NCBI GenBank assembly: GCA_949358305.1
Contig: OX442314.1
Span: forward strand, 27,141,118 to 27,205,117
Length of the DNA stretch: 64,000 nucleotides
Direction: 5' to 3'
Source of the DNA: Strigamia acuminata
Taxonomy: Eukaryota > Arthropoda > Chilopoda > Geophilomorpha > Linotaeniidae
This document shows positions 31,047 through 41,042 of this stretch, one piece after another. Numbering within the stretch: position 1 is the first letter of the stretch; the number at the start of each line of letters is the position of its first letter. The notes under the pieces are model-generated. The model was not told the DNA's origin and searched no databases. It saw only the letters and a list, made by a program, of their open reading frames with translations. Made by a program: the position numbers and the translations under genes.

Positions 31047-34000
31047 CTAATGTGAATAAAAATACTGGTTAGTGAAAATTTAACTGAAATTCGGAAGCAA
31101 CATTTGTTTACCTATGGAAAAAGGAATCAACTCTTCCACGTGTTTGACTTGATAATCCTCAGTAAGAAAGCGTTCTGGTTTGAAAAGTTCAGGTTCTGGA
31201 AACAAGTTTGGATCGTTATGAACTGCATATGCATTGCCATATATGGTTGTCTTCTTTGGAATGAAATAACCAGCTAGGGTTGCATCTTCACTTGAACTGA
31301 AAATTAATGCAGAATTACATAAAGTCTTTGTATGATGTTGTAAGCTACTACTCACGTGTGAGGAACAATTAAAGGTGTAAGTGAGGCCATCCTGCTTATT
31401 TCCAGTAAGGTCGCTTCTGTATACGGCATTAACTTTTGGTCTGACATTGTTGGTTGTCTATCCTTTCCAATCACTTCGTTAATTTCCATTTGCACTTTTG
31501 CTTGCACGTGAGGGTATTTTACCATATACAGAAGAGCCCATTCCAAAGTCGTGCTTGTTGTGTCACTACCAGCAATAAACAATTCGCTCAATATTTTTGC
31601 CAGTTTCTTTTCTAGGAATGATAAGAGATGAATAATTAGTCAGCGGTAGAAAAGTCCAAAAATGCCCGAATAATTGGTTAATAATTTTTCAAAATGATTT
31701 GTTTATTTGCTTTTGTTGTTTCTCTTCAGAGTGGAAGAAAAGTCTGTCACTCTACTATAAATATTTGTGAAAGTGCTGACAATGCATCTAGTCTAATGAC
31801 GGTAAAGTATTAAAGTTAGGTGGGGCAATTTTTTGGTGACCCAAAATTTGACCTCGGGTTGTTCCTTCAAGGTCATTGGAAAATTATCTTGGAAACCTCA
31901 AATCTTTTGTACTAAATTTTTTTAAGAAAATCACAATTTCCTAAAGGCTAACCTATGGAAAATGTCCTAAAGTGCAAAAACGTGCTGATTAGATGTAAAA
32001 TGTAAAAATGACCTAAAAATGAATTTCCCTGGTTGGAATTTGCATATCTGGCACCATTGCAGAGATGTGGGCAGAAAACTGAGGTTTTGACGACTTTTTC
32101 TTTCCTAAAACTCAGTTTTCTGCCTATAACTCTGCAACGGTGCCAGATATGTAAAGTCTAACCGGGAGAATCAATTTTTTAGGTCATTTTACGTCTAATC
32201 CGCACGTTTTGACACTTTTTCAATTTTGGCCATTTTTCCATTAGCTTTTGACTTATGTCTACTTTAGGAGATTGCGATTTTCTCAAAAAATTTGAGGACA
32301 AAAGATTTGAGGAGTAGTCATTTTTATACTAAATTAATGTTGCTCTACAAGTTTACAATTGGAAATTTCTGTCTATCTCTAATGGTTTCCAAGATAATTT
32401 TCCAACTACCTTGAAGAAAGGGTCCGAGGTCAAATTTTGGGTCACCAAAAAATTGCCCCACCCAACTTTAATACTTTACTATCATTAGATTAGATGCGTT
32501 GTCAACGCTTTCAGAAATATTAGTAGAGTGACAGACTTTTCTTCCACTCTGTATACTCAAACCCATTTCAAGGTTGGCCTAACTCCCATTGGCCGAGCCA
32601 TTTCTCTAAGTAGATCAAAACTTTAGAATTGCATTAGATGCACAGACATTGTAATCAATTACCTATTGCTAGGAAATTGTTTGCTCTCCTGACAAAGCAA
32701 CAAATAAACTAAACAAAAATATAAGTTGAAATGAAAACAACATAAAACTTTATCTAACATATGAAAAACACATTTTATTAAAAAATACAAACAAAATTAC
32801 ACCATTTTCATAATTAGAAGACCAGAGACAATAAAAAAAAGCACTGAACTATTTTTTTTTGCGGTAGTGCACAGTCTCAAGCTAGGCTTAATAAGGTTTG
32901 GCCAATGGGAGTTAGGCCAACCTTGAAGTGGGTTTGAGTATAGTTCCATAACTTTTTGTTGGAATAAGATGGCAGAGATTTTAACAAATAACAATTTCGG
33001 CATACTTAAACAATACAACACTGACAAATGACAGTAGGTGCATTCAAAAACTCTAAAACGTATGCAAAACTCGTTTTGGACTGCACGTATTTAGTCGATT
33101 CTTTGAATGAATAGCTTAATTTATTAATATACTCAAAACCACCCCAACGTTGATCTATTTCAGCCGGTTTACGCCTAACTGTGTACTGTGTTCTACTACG
33201 CGGAAAAGTAGTTCTGTGTCAGAGCATCACCTTTGACAATGTTGTTAATCGATCGCAATGTCTGGAGTTCGAGTACAATTCTGGTGTTTTGAGCTACTTT
33301 TTTGTGTCCCTACACCAGTGAAATAGATCAATGTTGGGGTGGTTTTGAGTATAGTCTGCATTTGTTTACCATTAAAATTGGCTGGATTTGTATTCGGTTT
33401 CTCAGTTTCAGTTCTCCAAACATCAATAAAACTTTGTTGGTTGTTTATGCCTTCGTGAATTTTATCGTATTTTTTAACTTCATCTAGGATCTTTCTGTAC
33501 AGCAAAGCTCCTTTAACTCTGTACAAGTAAATGAAAAATGTCTTTAAAGTGCACTTAAGTTCAATGGCGTTTGGTACTGACGTCGGTTTTGTGATTCCAA
33601 GAACTTTGACTATCCAGTCTGGCAGAAATTCCGACCATTGGTCTATTCCTACCGAAACTACAAAATCGTTTGATAACTTTAAGAGTTGTTGAAAGTCTTT
33701 ATTCTCGTAGTCCATTCTTTCTCCATACATGATTGTGCAAATTATATTAGTAATGCTTGTTCTAAGCATTTCTCGGAAGTAAGATGGTTTTCCGTCCAAG
33801 GTTTTAATATTGTTTATTAAAAATTGTATTTCATCCTAATGAAATAAAAAAACTGTTGCAATTAATAGGATAATCAACTTGGCTTTTGGTATTGCATTAG
33901 TATTTAGTATACTTGAATTTTTGGTTCCAAACTTGCTTTACCCATTCCAAAGTTTCGAAGAGCAGTTAATGAGAACCGACGTAATTCGTTTCGAGGAGCA

Positions 34001-36804
34001 CCACCACTTCCGAAAATACCTAGAAAAAATTTAATTCACGAGTAAAAATCATATTAAAAGATTAATAATAGGTTCCATTTATTTGTACACTATTTTCCCT
34101 TATTTTTACACTAAAAAAAATAAATTTTGTTTATATTTGTTAATATTTTGTTTATTTTTTTACACTAAAAAATAAATTTTTAAACTAGATTTTAATACAG
34201 TTTACATTCTTATTGCGCTAAATTATTGCACTTAGAGAGCTTTCTTTGACTTAGATGGTCGACCCCGCTTTCTTTTTACTACCTAACCTAACCTATCCTA
34301 ACCTAAACTAACCTAAACCAGTTCTTGTTGTGTATGAATTTCTCAAAAAAACCGCAAAAAAAACGCATAAAAACTCTAGATTTTGGACAACTTAAACACA
34401 AATTTCCGATGTGGATAGGATTAATTTTACTTTTACAATAATTCCGAAGTTTAGTGTAGAAATAAGGGAAAATAGTGTTGGTATTCAGAAGTTTAGTGTA
34501 AAAGTCAGGGATTTTTAGTGTAAAAATAAGAAAAATAGTGTAAAACTAATATAATCCTATACTATCCGCACCCATGTGTACTGACTTGTGAGCCGCATGT
34601 ATTAAAAAATACATGTGGCTCAGTACATGTGAATGTTAAAAAAAAATAAAATGGTGAAATTCAAACCTTAAAATATGCTTCTAATCAAAACAAATAAATG
34701 TGGCTTAAAGAACAAAAATTGGGCTTTATTTAAAAAAAAATGAATTTTTAAGTGAGTTTAGTACTACATTCAAAAAATCACAAAAAAAAACGGGTTTCTT
34801 CAGAAAATCATTGTTTATATGAACAATGCATTTCAATATTTTGTTGGATAACCAAAATTTTGTATGTGATTGTGCAGGCCAAATCAAAACCTAAATGTGA
34901 TGGGTTTGGAACACTGAGCAATTGACTTGACTTTATGCTTAGAATCATTTTTCTGCATGCTGAAATATCCATGTCAAAGGTGGTTCATCATCTGCAAATG
35001 GAAGCATAACAATTCTCCAATGCTTTTTTATAAGTGTATTGGTCCATGATAACCTTAATTTAATGTTGTAGACCGATTCCCATACAGGAAACCATCCCCA
35101 AGCCATTTTACTATTGGGATGGTTTTTCCGTATGGGTATCGGCCCACACTGTACATACGAATATATATATTTCAGTACTGCATATTCATTTTGATTTAAT
35201 ACATACCGTCTTGCGAGTCAAATTTCATGAGAACAGAATAGTTGTGAGGTCTTTCTGTATAGTTGTCACTTTGTTGAAACACTTCTTTGATCAGTTTAAA
35301 CGATGACAAAACTACAACACGTTCATTTGCAATGTTGATTCTGAAAACAGGTTATTATATCTGTGGGAATCAGTAGAATTTGTGGGAATCGGTAGAATCT
35401 GTGGGAATCAGTAGAATCTGTCGGAATCGGTAGAACCTGTGGGAATCAGTAGAATCTGTGGGAATCTTTGGAAATCAGGAATCTCGTACACATTTTTCAC
35501 CTATGTTGTACCTCCCGGGTTGTACAGATAGCGCTGGTCGCTCATTTACAAACTCCAGGCGCTTCAGGAATTCCTGTGCTGATTTCATGACCAGGAATGA
35601 CTAATGCATCAATGGATGTACTACATTTTAGCGACACACCATTTTAGCGACACAAAACGGCACTAATACTAACACTAATATTAACCTAACCATATAGTTT
35701 AGGTTTAATTCCTAGGAAGGGCTAACAAGCGAACCTAACCTTGCTGGTTTTTTGGTGCAAACCAATTTTTTGAGCCGATTTGTCGTGGTAAATCGTGTCG
35801 CTAAAACGGGATCGCTAATATGGGACTTTTTGGGTAAAAACCGCTAAAATGAGCGTCACTAAAATGATTATAACCGGCGTCAATAGTTTGAATAGTGTTA
35901 CAATTTTGAATTAATCGTCTTTGTGGGTATTAGTTTGATTTGTTTCGCTTTGTTTTGCTTTGTATGATCCAGTTAAGGTGAGGTAAGCTCAATCTGAGCA
36001 GGGGACTTGCCTTCCTGCAATAATTGTTCCGTTAGAGATGCTTACCGTAGTCATTTCTGGCCGCAAAGATTCCTGTAGCACCTGCAGTTTGTAAATATGC
36101 GCACTGGGCACGAGACTCTTAAACGGTAAATGACGTAAGACAAAAATTGTGTTGGGTCTCTTACGTAATTTTTACCCTAATACGGGAGTAGTACAGAAAA
36201 ATATAATTTATCCCACTTCTAATACATATTTATTTATTGACATTATCTCACTAGAAGGCACCACCAGTTTTTCAGTGTTATGATGTCACTACCAAACAGG
36301 AGTGTGCCCTGACGAGTGGTAAACATAAGACTAATGTAAATTAAACGGTTCATCTGTTTTGCTTCAACTGGTTAGTAATTTAATTTGGACCCTGTATTCT
36401 GTCTGCTCACATCGAATTACAGTAATGAATACCAAACTACATAAAAAAAACTTCAGTATCATATCAGCAAGGCCAAACTTCATATGGTTCAAAAGGCAAA
36501 CAATTCAGCCAAAAGTGATGTAATTTTGTAATGCTTCTTGGCGCCACATTCTACTAGACAGTTTTAGGTTAAATCTGGTTTAAAAAGGTTATACTTACGT
36601 ATAAATTTCTCCGTATTTCTCTTTAAGTTTGGTTAGCACAAGATGAGGTTTTCTGCCAAGAAATGGCAAATATCCCAAGACTGGTATTCCATAAGGTCCA
36701 GGTGGCAAATTTTTCGGTGATTTCATGTATTTTAAAGTTAGCCAGAATACAATTGCGACGATTGCAAGTACGAATGGATTTAGAGGAAGGTCAAAAGGAA
36801 TCAT
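30877..36804 (-). CDS. Cytochrome P450, CYP2-clan-like (split gene)
   Basis: A membrane-anchored microsomal monooxygenase. Exons found (minus strand order): 36804-36599, 34019-33913, 33835-33370, 31611-31356, 31296-31112, 31046-30877. All junctions after 34019 are in phase and carry GT/AG. Motifs are the signal anchor, the PPGP hinge, the I-helix AGSDTTS, the K-helix EISR (ExxR), FKPERF, and the heme loop FSIGKRQCIG with its cysteine. In the C-helix the usual WxxxR reads RNELR, so the conserved Trp is replaced by Arg. The segment between exon 1 and 34019 (normally about 50 residues) was not found with confidence. A short candidate ending at 36046 (..ARNDYG, donor CG|GTAAG) matches the next exon's phase but not that of exon 1. 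Introns hold several MITEs. Function and substrate unknown. Confidence 0.85.
31112..31296 (-). CDS. P450 PERF exon
   Basis: Encodes [21 protein letters not shown] through FKPERFL to IPFSI. The donor ATAG|GTAAAC splits the Gly codon of the heme loop. Confidence 0.88.
31356..31611 (-). CDS. P450 I- and K-helix exon
   Basis: Encodes [17 protein letters not shown] (oxygen-activation helix) and LEISRMAS (ExxR). Bounded by CCTAG| and CAC|GTGAGTAG. Confidence 0.88.
31727..32551. mobile_element. Full-length palindromic (snapback) element, about 825 bp
   Basis: The left half from CAGAGTGGAAGAAAAGTC (31727) is complementary to the right half ending CTTTTCTTCCACTCTG (32551) almost to the centre near 32100. 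Shared blocks include GGGGCAATTTTTTGGTGACC, AAATTTTGACCTCGG-type sequence, CTGGCACC...TGCAGAG and AAAACTGAG. It lies in the P450 intron and has no ORF. The transposon class is unknown. Confidence 0.8.
32554..32940. mobile_element. TACTCAA-type MITE, copy a
   Basis: Terminal inverted repeats start TACTCAAACCCA and run about 45 bp (32554-32600 with 32890-32940). Flanked by TA on both sides, as in Tc1/mariner-type insertions. The core shares sequence with copies b and c (reverse orientation). It abuts the palindromic element. Confidence 0.75.
33130..33351. mobile_element. TACTCAA-type MITE, copy b
   Basis: The inverted repeats TACTCAAAACCACCCCAACG...TTGGGGTGGTTTTGAGTA are about 40 bp and flanked by TA. 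The core CGATYGCAATGTCTG...AATTCTGGTGTTT matches copy c. Confidence 0.8.
33370..33835 (-). CDS. P450 D- to G-helix exon
   Basis: 466 nt bounded by CATTAG| and AATG|GTAAAC. It joins in phase 0 upstream and phase 1 downstream. Its end lies only 16 nt from a MITE in the intron. Confidence 0.8.
33913..34019 (-). CDS. P450 C-helix exon
   Basis: Bounded by TTCTAG| and CAA|GTATAC. It encodes [20 protein letters not shown] and ends KIQ, the CYP2 C-helix and following segment. Arg replaces the usual C-helix Trp. Confidence 0.8.
34087..34544. mobile_element. MITE with ACACTATTTT termini
   Basis: The left end ACACTATTTTCCCTTATTTT is matched by the complement of the right end (34516-34544) over about 28 bp. 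The interior is AT-rich and non-coding. It lies in the P450 intron. Confidence 0.65.
35073..35142. repeat. Hairpin CCGATTCCCATAC...GTATGGGTATCGG
   Basis: Arms of about 26 bp (35073-35098 and 35116-35142) pair with few mismatches around a 17-nt loop. It directly precedes the dispersed repeat at 35145. Confidence 0.7.
35145..35352 (+). repeat. Dispersed repeat, copy 2
   Basis: Matches 2748-2958 in the same orientation, starting at the same CCCACACTGTA. It lies in the large P450 intron. Confidence 0.8.
35359..35470. repeat. 19-bp tandem repeat
   Basis: About six copies of TGTGGGAATCAGTAGAATC with small changes (CAG/CGG, GTGG/GTCG). Confidence 0.85.
35629..35867. mobile_element. MITE-like element with CATTTTAGCGAC ends
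   Basis: The left side has ACATTTTAGCGACAC followed by a second CATTTTAGCGACAC. The right side has GTGTCGCTAAAA and GCGTCACTAAAATG, so termini and subterminal copies are inverted. Non-coding. Confidence 0.5.
36599..36804 (-). CDS. P450 exon 1 (membrane anchor and hinge)
   Basis: The start ATG is at 36804 ([11 protein letters not shown]). The hydrophobic anchor is [13 protein letters not shown] and the proline hinge is [12 protein letters not shown]. The donor AC|GTAAGTATAA leaves phase 2. Confidence 0.85.
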
Positions 36805-37457
36805 GTTTTTTTCCCCAGTATTTTTCACTGCAGAAATTGCAAAGTATAAAAATTGCTACAGTATGTACTAATAGATAATTTGGCGAGATAAAGTTAAATA
36901 GAAATTGATATCAATTTAAATGTGATTAATACGGTATCCGAAAGGTGACATCTACCTTCTTTTATGACACGGCATTCGATGATTTTAATATTCGTTAAAT
37001 ATTCGTTTTTCGGTGATTTGACAATAAAAGTGAATCATGGTTTCAGGAAGCATGCTTTTTTTCTCCAGTACTTTACAATGCAGTACAGAAGTACAGAAAT
37101 TGCTTCCATACTTAAATAGGAACGAGTTTCAATTTGATGGCTACGGTATTCGGAAGGTAACATCCACATTTTATAACATTTTGCTATTCGATGATTTTAA
37201 TATTCGGTAAATATTTGGTATTCTGTGATTCTAATTTGTAAATAATTGGTTATTAGTGATTTTGGTATTTGGTCCATCTATTAATATTGAGTACTACCAG
37301 AGAACGCCTCCCATGCAACACGTGTAACTTTATCTTATCTATGTATATCTAATGTGTTCTCTGGCTGAGTTTGTCTACGTCGTACCAATACTTTGGGGGA
37401 TCACCACTTGAGATAGCGTTATATTCATTAGTGCAGCTACTTGTCGCTAGTTTTCGA
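36805..37457. other. P450 upstream region
   Basis: The first 250 bp match the region upstream of the duplicate exon at 30.2 kb. The rest is AT-rich. No clear core promoter or transcription start can be assigned. Confidence 0.4.
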
Positions 37458-37462
37458 GCGCC

Positions 37463-37681
37463 TGTAGTTTTTAGGTTTGAAGCAGTTTGTTATAAAGAAC
37501 GAGACGCGTGGTTAGGTTTAACATGAATGACTGATTTATTTAATCCATAACACATGATATATACAAGTACAAAAGTGGTGCGCTCAACCCTGATTGGTTC
37601 GCGCCAAGTACGTCATCTGGACGTTGTGGGCGCACAGGTGAACGTTCACCTGGCGTGAAGACAAGACACTCAAATACAACA
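37463..37681 (-). repeat. copia-1 3' LTR
   Basis: TGTAG...CAACA on the plus strand, matching 54712-54930. On the minus strand ACTCAGGGGAAG (37682-37693) is the polypurine tract. Confidence 0.93.
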
Positions 37682-37718
37682 CTTCCCCTGAGTGCTTGTC
37701 TCCGCACATCCCAAAAAA

Positions 37719-40700
37719 TTACGCGATGTTCTTCAATCCAAACTTCGCGACGAACTCTTCATGTTTCGGCTTGAACAAGCCTTTCGTTAGTACGTCAGCG
37801 ACCATGTCTTCTGTTTGTAAGAACTCGATGACGACGTCTCCGCGTTCGCAAGTTTCGCGAATAAAATGATGGCGTATGTCAATGTGCTTTGTTCTCTGGT
37901 GGAATACTGGGTTTCGAACTAGCTTGTGGGCGCCCTGATTGTCACTGTAGATTAAAGTTGGCCCATCGGTCTTCTTACTGAATCCTATCTCGTCGAGGAA
38001 ATTTCGTAAGTAGATGGCTTCCTTCGACGCGTCCGCCAGTGCCATGTATTCCGCTTCTGTTGACGATGTTGCGACGGTTCGCTGCTTTCTTGCTTCCCAG
38101 GAAATGGTTGCGTTGGCGAGTTTGAAGCAGTACCCGGTGTACGACCGTCGATCGTCCAGGCAAGCTCCCCAGTCTGCGTCAGTGTATCCGAAAAGTTTTT
38201 CTTTGGTCTTTTCGTACTTCAAACCGAGACCAGTTGAATACTTCAAATATCGCAACACTCTCTTTGCTGCAGTCCAGTGCGTTGCGGTGAAGCAGGTGTT
38301 GTACTGGCTGAGCGCGCTAACGGTGTATGCGATGTCGGGTCGGGTGCAGACGGCGAGATACATCAAGGATCCGATTAAGTTTTGATAGGGGTACTCGTTT
38401 GGGTCCAATTTCTCTTCTTCTGTCCCATCCTCGTTCTTCTTATTCTTTTGCAGCTTTTGATTTGCATCAAGTGGCGTCGAACTCGTGGAGCATTCCGGCA
38501 TCCCAAATCGATTCAATACGTCCTTTGTGTATTTCTTTTGCGACATCTCAATCGACTTCGTTTTTCCATCTTGTCTAAACTCGATCCCAAGGCAATAATG
38601 GATTGGCCCCAAGTCCTTCATTTTGAACTCGTTTTTCAATTTCGATTTTAGTTTTTCCATGTTGCTCATGCAATTCGTCGCAATGATGATATCGTCCACG
38701 TAGATTGCAATTAATGTGATGGTGTCGCCATTTCTTCTGTGGTAAATGCACGGGTCCGCATTGGTGGGCTTCAGGCCAAATTTCCGTAGCTTTTCGTCTA
38801 GTTTCTTGTACCACTGCCGGCCTGACTGCTTCAGCCCGTACAGTGCCTTCTTGAGTCGGCATACTTTGTTCCTGTCGAATTTCAAGCCGGTGATTTTTTC
38901 TAACATCTCGGGAATGTCCATATATATTTCTTCCTCGATGTCACCGTTCAAATAAGCCGTCACGACGTCCATCTGATGCACCGTCAATCCCAGTTCTGTA
39001 GCGATTGCCATTACTGTTCTAATTGATGCTGGTCGTGCAACAGGTGCATAAGTTTCAAAATAATCAACCCCTGGTTGCTGTGCGTATCCTTTCGCGACTA
39101 GGCGTGCCTTTCTTCGCTCGACCGATCCTTTTGCATCGAACTTCGTGCGCAAAACCCATCTGCTTCCGATCGTCTTTCGATTCTTCGGTCGGTCGCACAA
39201 GATCCACGTTTTGTTCTCGATTAGCGCGTCGAATTCGGCTTTCAATGCTTCTTTCCATTCTTGTGAGTTGTCTCCAGTCAACGCCTCATCTGCCGTGTTC
39301 GGATCGTCGGGGGTGGCGATGTGTGCAACTTCGTCTTCGATTATTTGTTCTATGTTTCTTCTCGTGTAGGGCTTCCGTGGTGGGTCCCCGTTTCGATTCG
39401 GATATGGCTTTGGTGTTCTTCCGGATCGTCGTGGAATTATTTGCGTGTTTTCATTCTGACGAGGTTCGGCTTCTTTGTGTTGCGTCTCTCTCTCGTCTTC
39501 ATTGTCGGATTCGTCTTCGTTTGCGCTCTCAATTTCATTCTCAGAATTTTCGGTTCTGTCTTCGACTGGATCTGTACTGAAATCAATGAAATTGTCATTA
39601 AAATTATTATTATTATCGCTTTCTTCACATTCTTCATTCGTCTCATTTTTTGACTTCTCGACAAATTTCACATCGCGGCTTTTTATGACTTTATTTTCGC
39701 TTTTCGACCACAAACAATACGCCTTCGATCCGTCCCAATATCCGATGAGAATACATTCTTTTGATTTCGGTTCGAACTTCCCCTTGTTCGGTTTCTTGTC
39801 CAAGGCGAAAACTCTGCTCCCGAAAACTCGAAAATAGTCGACATTTGGTTTTCTTCCGGTCCAAACTTGATGCGGGATTTCATTTTCTAAACTTCTAGTT
39901 GGGCATTTATTTCGGATGTGGCATGCAGTGTTGATTGCTTCCGCCCAGTACGTGTTGGGCAATTTTGCTTGCAGTAACATGCATCGTGCCACCTCGATCA
40001 AAGTTCTATTCATTCTTTCCGAGACGCCATTTTGTTCCGGGGTTCGTTCGACGCTGGTTTGGCGCTTTATGCCGTTTTCTTGTAAATATGCGTCGAATTT
40101 CTTATTTACATATTCTTTCCCGTTGTCCGATCGTAAAACTTTGAGCGCGCATCCAGTTTCCTTCTCGCAAAAAGTTTTAAACGACTTGAATGCCTCGAAA
40201 ACTTCACTTTTGTGTTTCAAAAAGTACACCTTGCACCATCTCGATTTATCGTCGGTAAACGTCACGAAATACCTCGATCCATTCATGGACTTCGTTGGCA
40301 TTGGTCCGCATACGTCCGAGTGCACCAACTCCAATAGTTTTTCACTTTTTGACATGGAAATGGGAAACTTTTTACTTGCGTGCTTCCCCTCGATGCATGT
40401 CTCACAAGTCGGCAGCTTTGCGTCCTTTTCAAAGTCAATTCCGTTTGCCTTTTCGTTTAGTATTTTTAGGCTTGACTCATTCAGGTGCCCGAGTCTCTTG
40501 TGCCACTCCTGGATTTTTGTACTTGCGGGTTTTTCGGGTTTTGATCCAGTTCCAACCTTAATTTCCGCAGCGGTCGCAGCATCCTCGGTCTCGTCGACGA
40601 TGTAGTACAATCCATTTCTTTTTTCGGCGGTGAGTACGAGTTCTCCATTTGAATTTATCACTTTTCCCGATTTATTGTCGAAAATTACTTTGTGGCCTCG

Positions 40701-41042
40701 TTCTGTGATCTTCCCGACTGACATCAAATTCGTTCGTAAATCTCGTACCAAAAGAGTCTCTGCCAAATCCAACTTCATATTTCCGTCCCCAGTCTTGACG
40801 ACGATTTTCGCGGTTCCTTTTCCGTCGATATTCGTGCTCGCCTTGCTGGCCAAATTCAGCTTCTGGTTTTTCAGGAATTCGATCGTCGAAAATGTTGAGT
40901 CGCTCGAACACATGTGGGAACTTGCGCCGCTGTCTAAACACCAATTTCTCGGTCGGGACTTCTCGCTTATCAGTGCTGTCTCGTGTTGCTCGCAGAAAAA
41001 TAATTCGTACTTGGACTTCTCGGCTCTTGATGCGCTTTCCTT
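37719..41042 (-). CDS. pol: copia-1 Pol (protease, integrase, reverse transcriptase, RNase H), 5' end cut by gypsy-2
   Basis: True copia coding sequence stops at 41042. The apparent N-terminal extension up to 41558 is gypsy-2 LTR read backwards. The protease has CLDSGASSHM. Integrase has HKRLGHLN, CETCIEGK, FTDDKSRW, LRSDNGKEY and PEQNGVSERMNRT. The reverse transcriptase has SRWVLRTKFDAKG, VVTAYLNGDIEEEIYM, LYGLKQSGRQWY and IYVDDIIIAT. RNase H has YTDADWGACLDD, SSTEAEYMAL, YSDNQGAHKL and RTKHIDIRHHFIRE. The order INT before RT is diagnostic for copia. It is open to its natural stop at 37719, but gypsy-2 separates it from gag and from the promoter. Confidence 0.93.
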   Translation of the reverse strand, partial: KESASRAEKSKYELFFCEQHETALISEKSRPRNWCLDSGASSHMCSSDSTFSTIEFLKNQKLNLASKASTNIDGKGTAKIVVKTGDGNMKLDLAETLLVRDLRTNLMSVGKITERGHKVIFDNKSGKVINSNGELVLTAEKRNGLYYIVDETEDAATAAEIKVGTGSKPEKPASTKIQEWHKRLGHLNESSLKILNEKANGIDFEKDAKLPTCETCIEGKHASKKFPISMSKSEKLLELVHSDVCGPMPTKSMNGSRYFVTFTDDKSRWCKVYFLKHKSEVFEAFKSFKTFCEKETGCALKVLRSDNGKEYVNKKFDAYLQENGIKRQTSVERTPEQNGVSERMNRTLIEVARCMLLQAKLPNTYWAEAINTACHIRNKCPTRSLENEIPHQVWTGRKPNVDYFRVFGSRVFALDKKPNKGKFEPKSKECILIGYWDGSKAYCLWSKSENKVIKSRDVKFVEKSKNETNEECEESDNNNNFNDNFIDFSTDPVEDRTENSENEIESANEDESDNEDERETQHKEAEPRQNENTQIIPRRSGRTPKPYPNRNGDPPRKPYTRRNIEQIIEDEVAHIATPDDPNTADEALTGDNSQEWKEALKAEFDALIENKTWILCDRPKNRKTIGSRWVLRTKFDAKGSVERRKARLVAKGYAQQPGVDYFETYAPVARPASIRTVMAIATELGLTVHQMDVVTAYLNGDIEEEIYMDIPEMLEKITGLKFDRNKVCRLKKALYGLKQSGRQWYKKLDEKLRKFGLKPTNADPCIYHRRNGDTITLIAIYVDDIIIATNCMSNMEKLKSKLKNEFKMKDLGPIHYCLGIEFRQDGKTKSIEMSQKKYTKDVLNRFGMPECSTSSTPLDANQKLQKNKKNEDGTEEEKLDPNEYPYQNLIGSLMYLAVCTRPDIAYTVSALSQYNTCFTATHWTAAKRVLRYLKYSTGLGLKYEKTKEKLFGYTDADWGACLDDRRSYTGYCFKLANATISWEARKQRTVATSSTEAEYMALADASKEAIYLRNFLDEIGFSKKTDGPTLIYSDNQGAHKLVRNPVFHQRTKHIDIRHHFIRETCERGDVVIEFLQTEDMVADVLTKGLFKPKHEEFVAKFGLKNIA

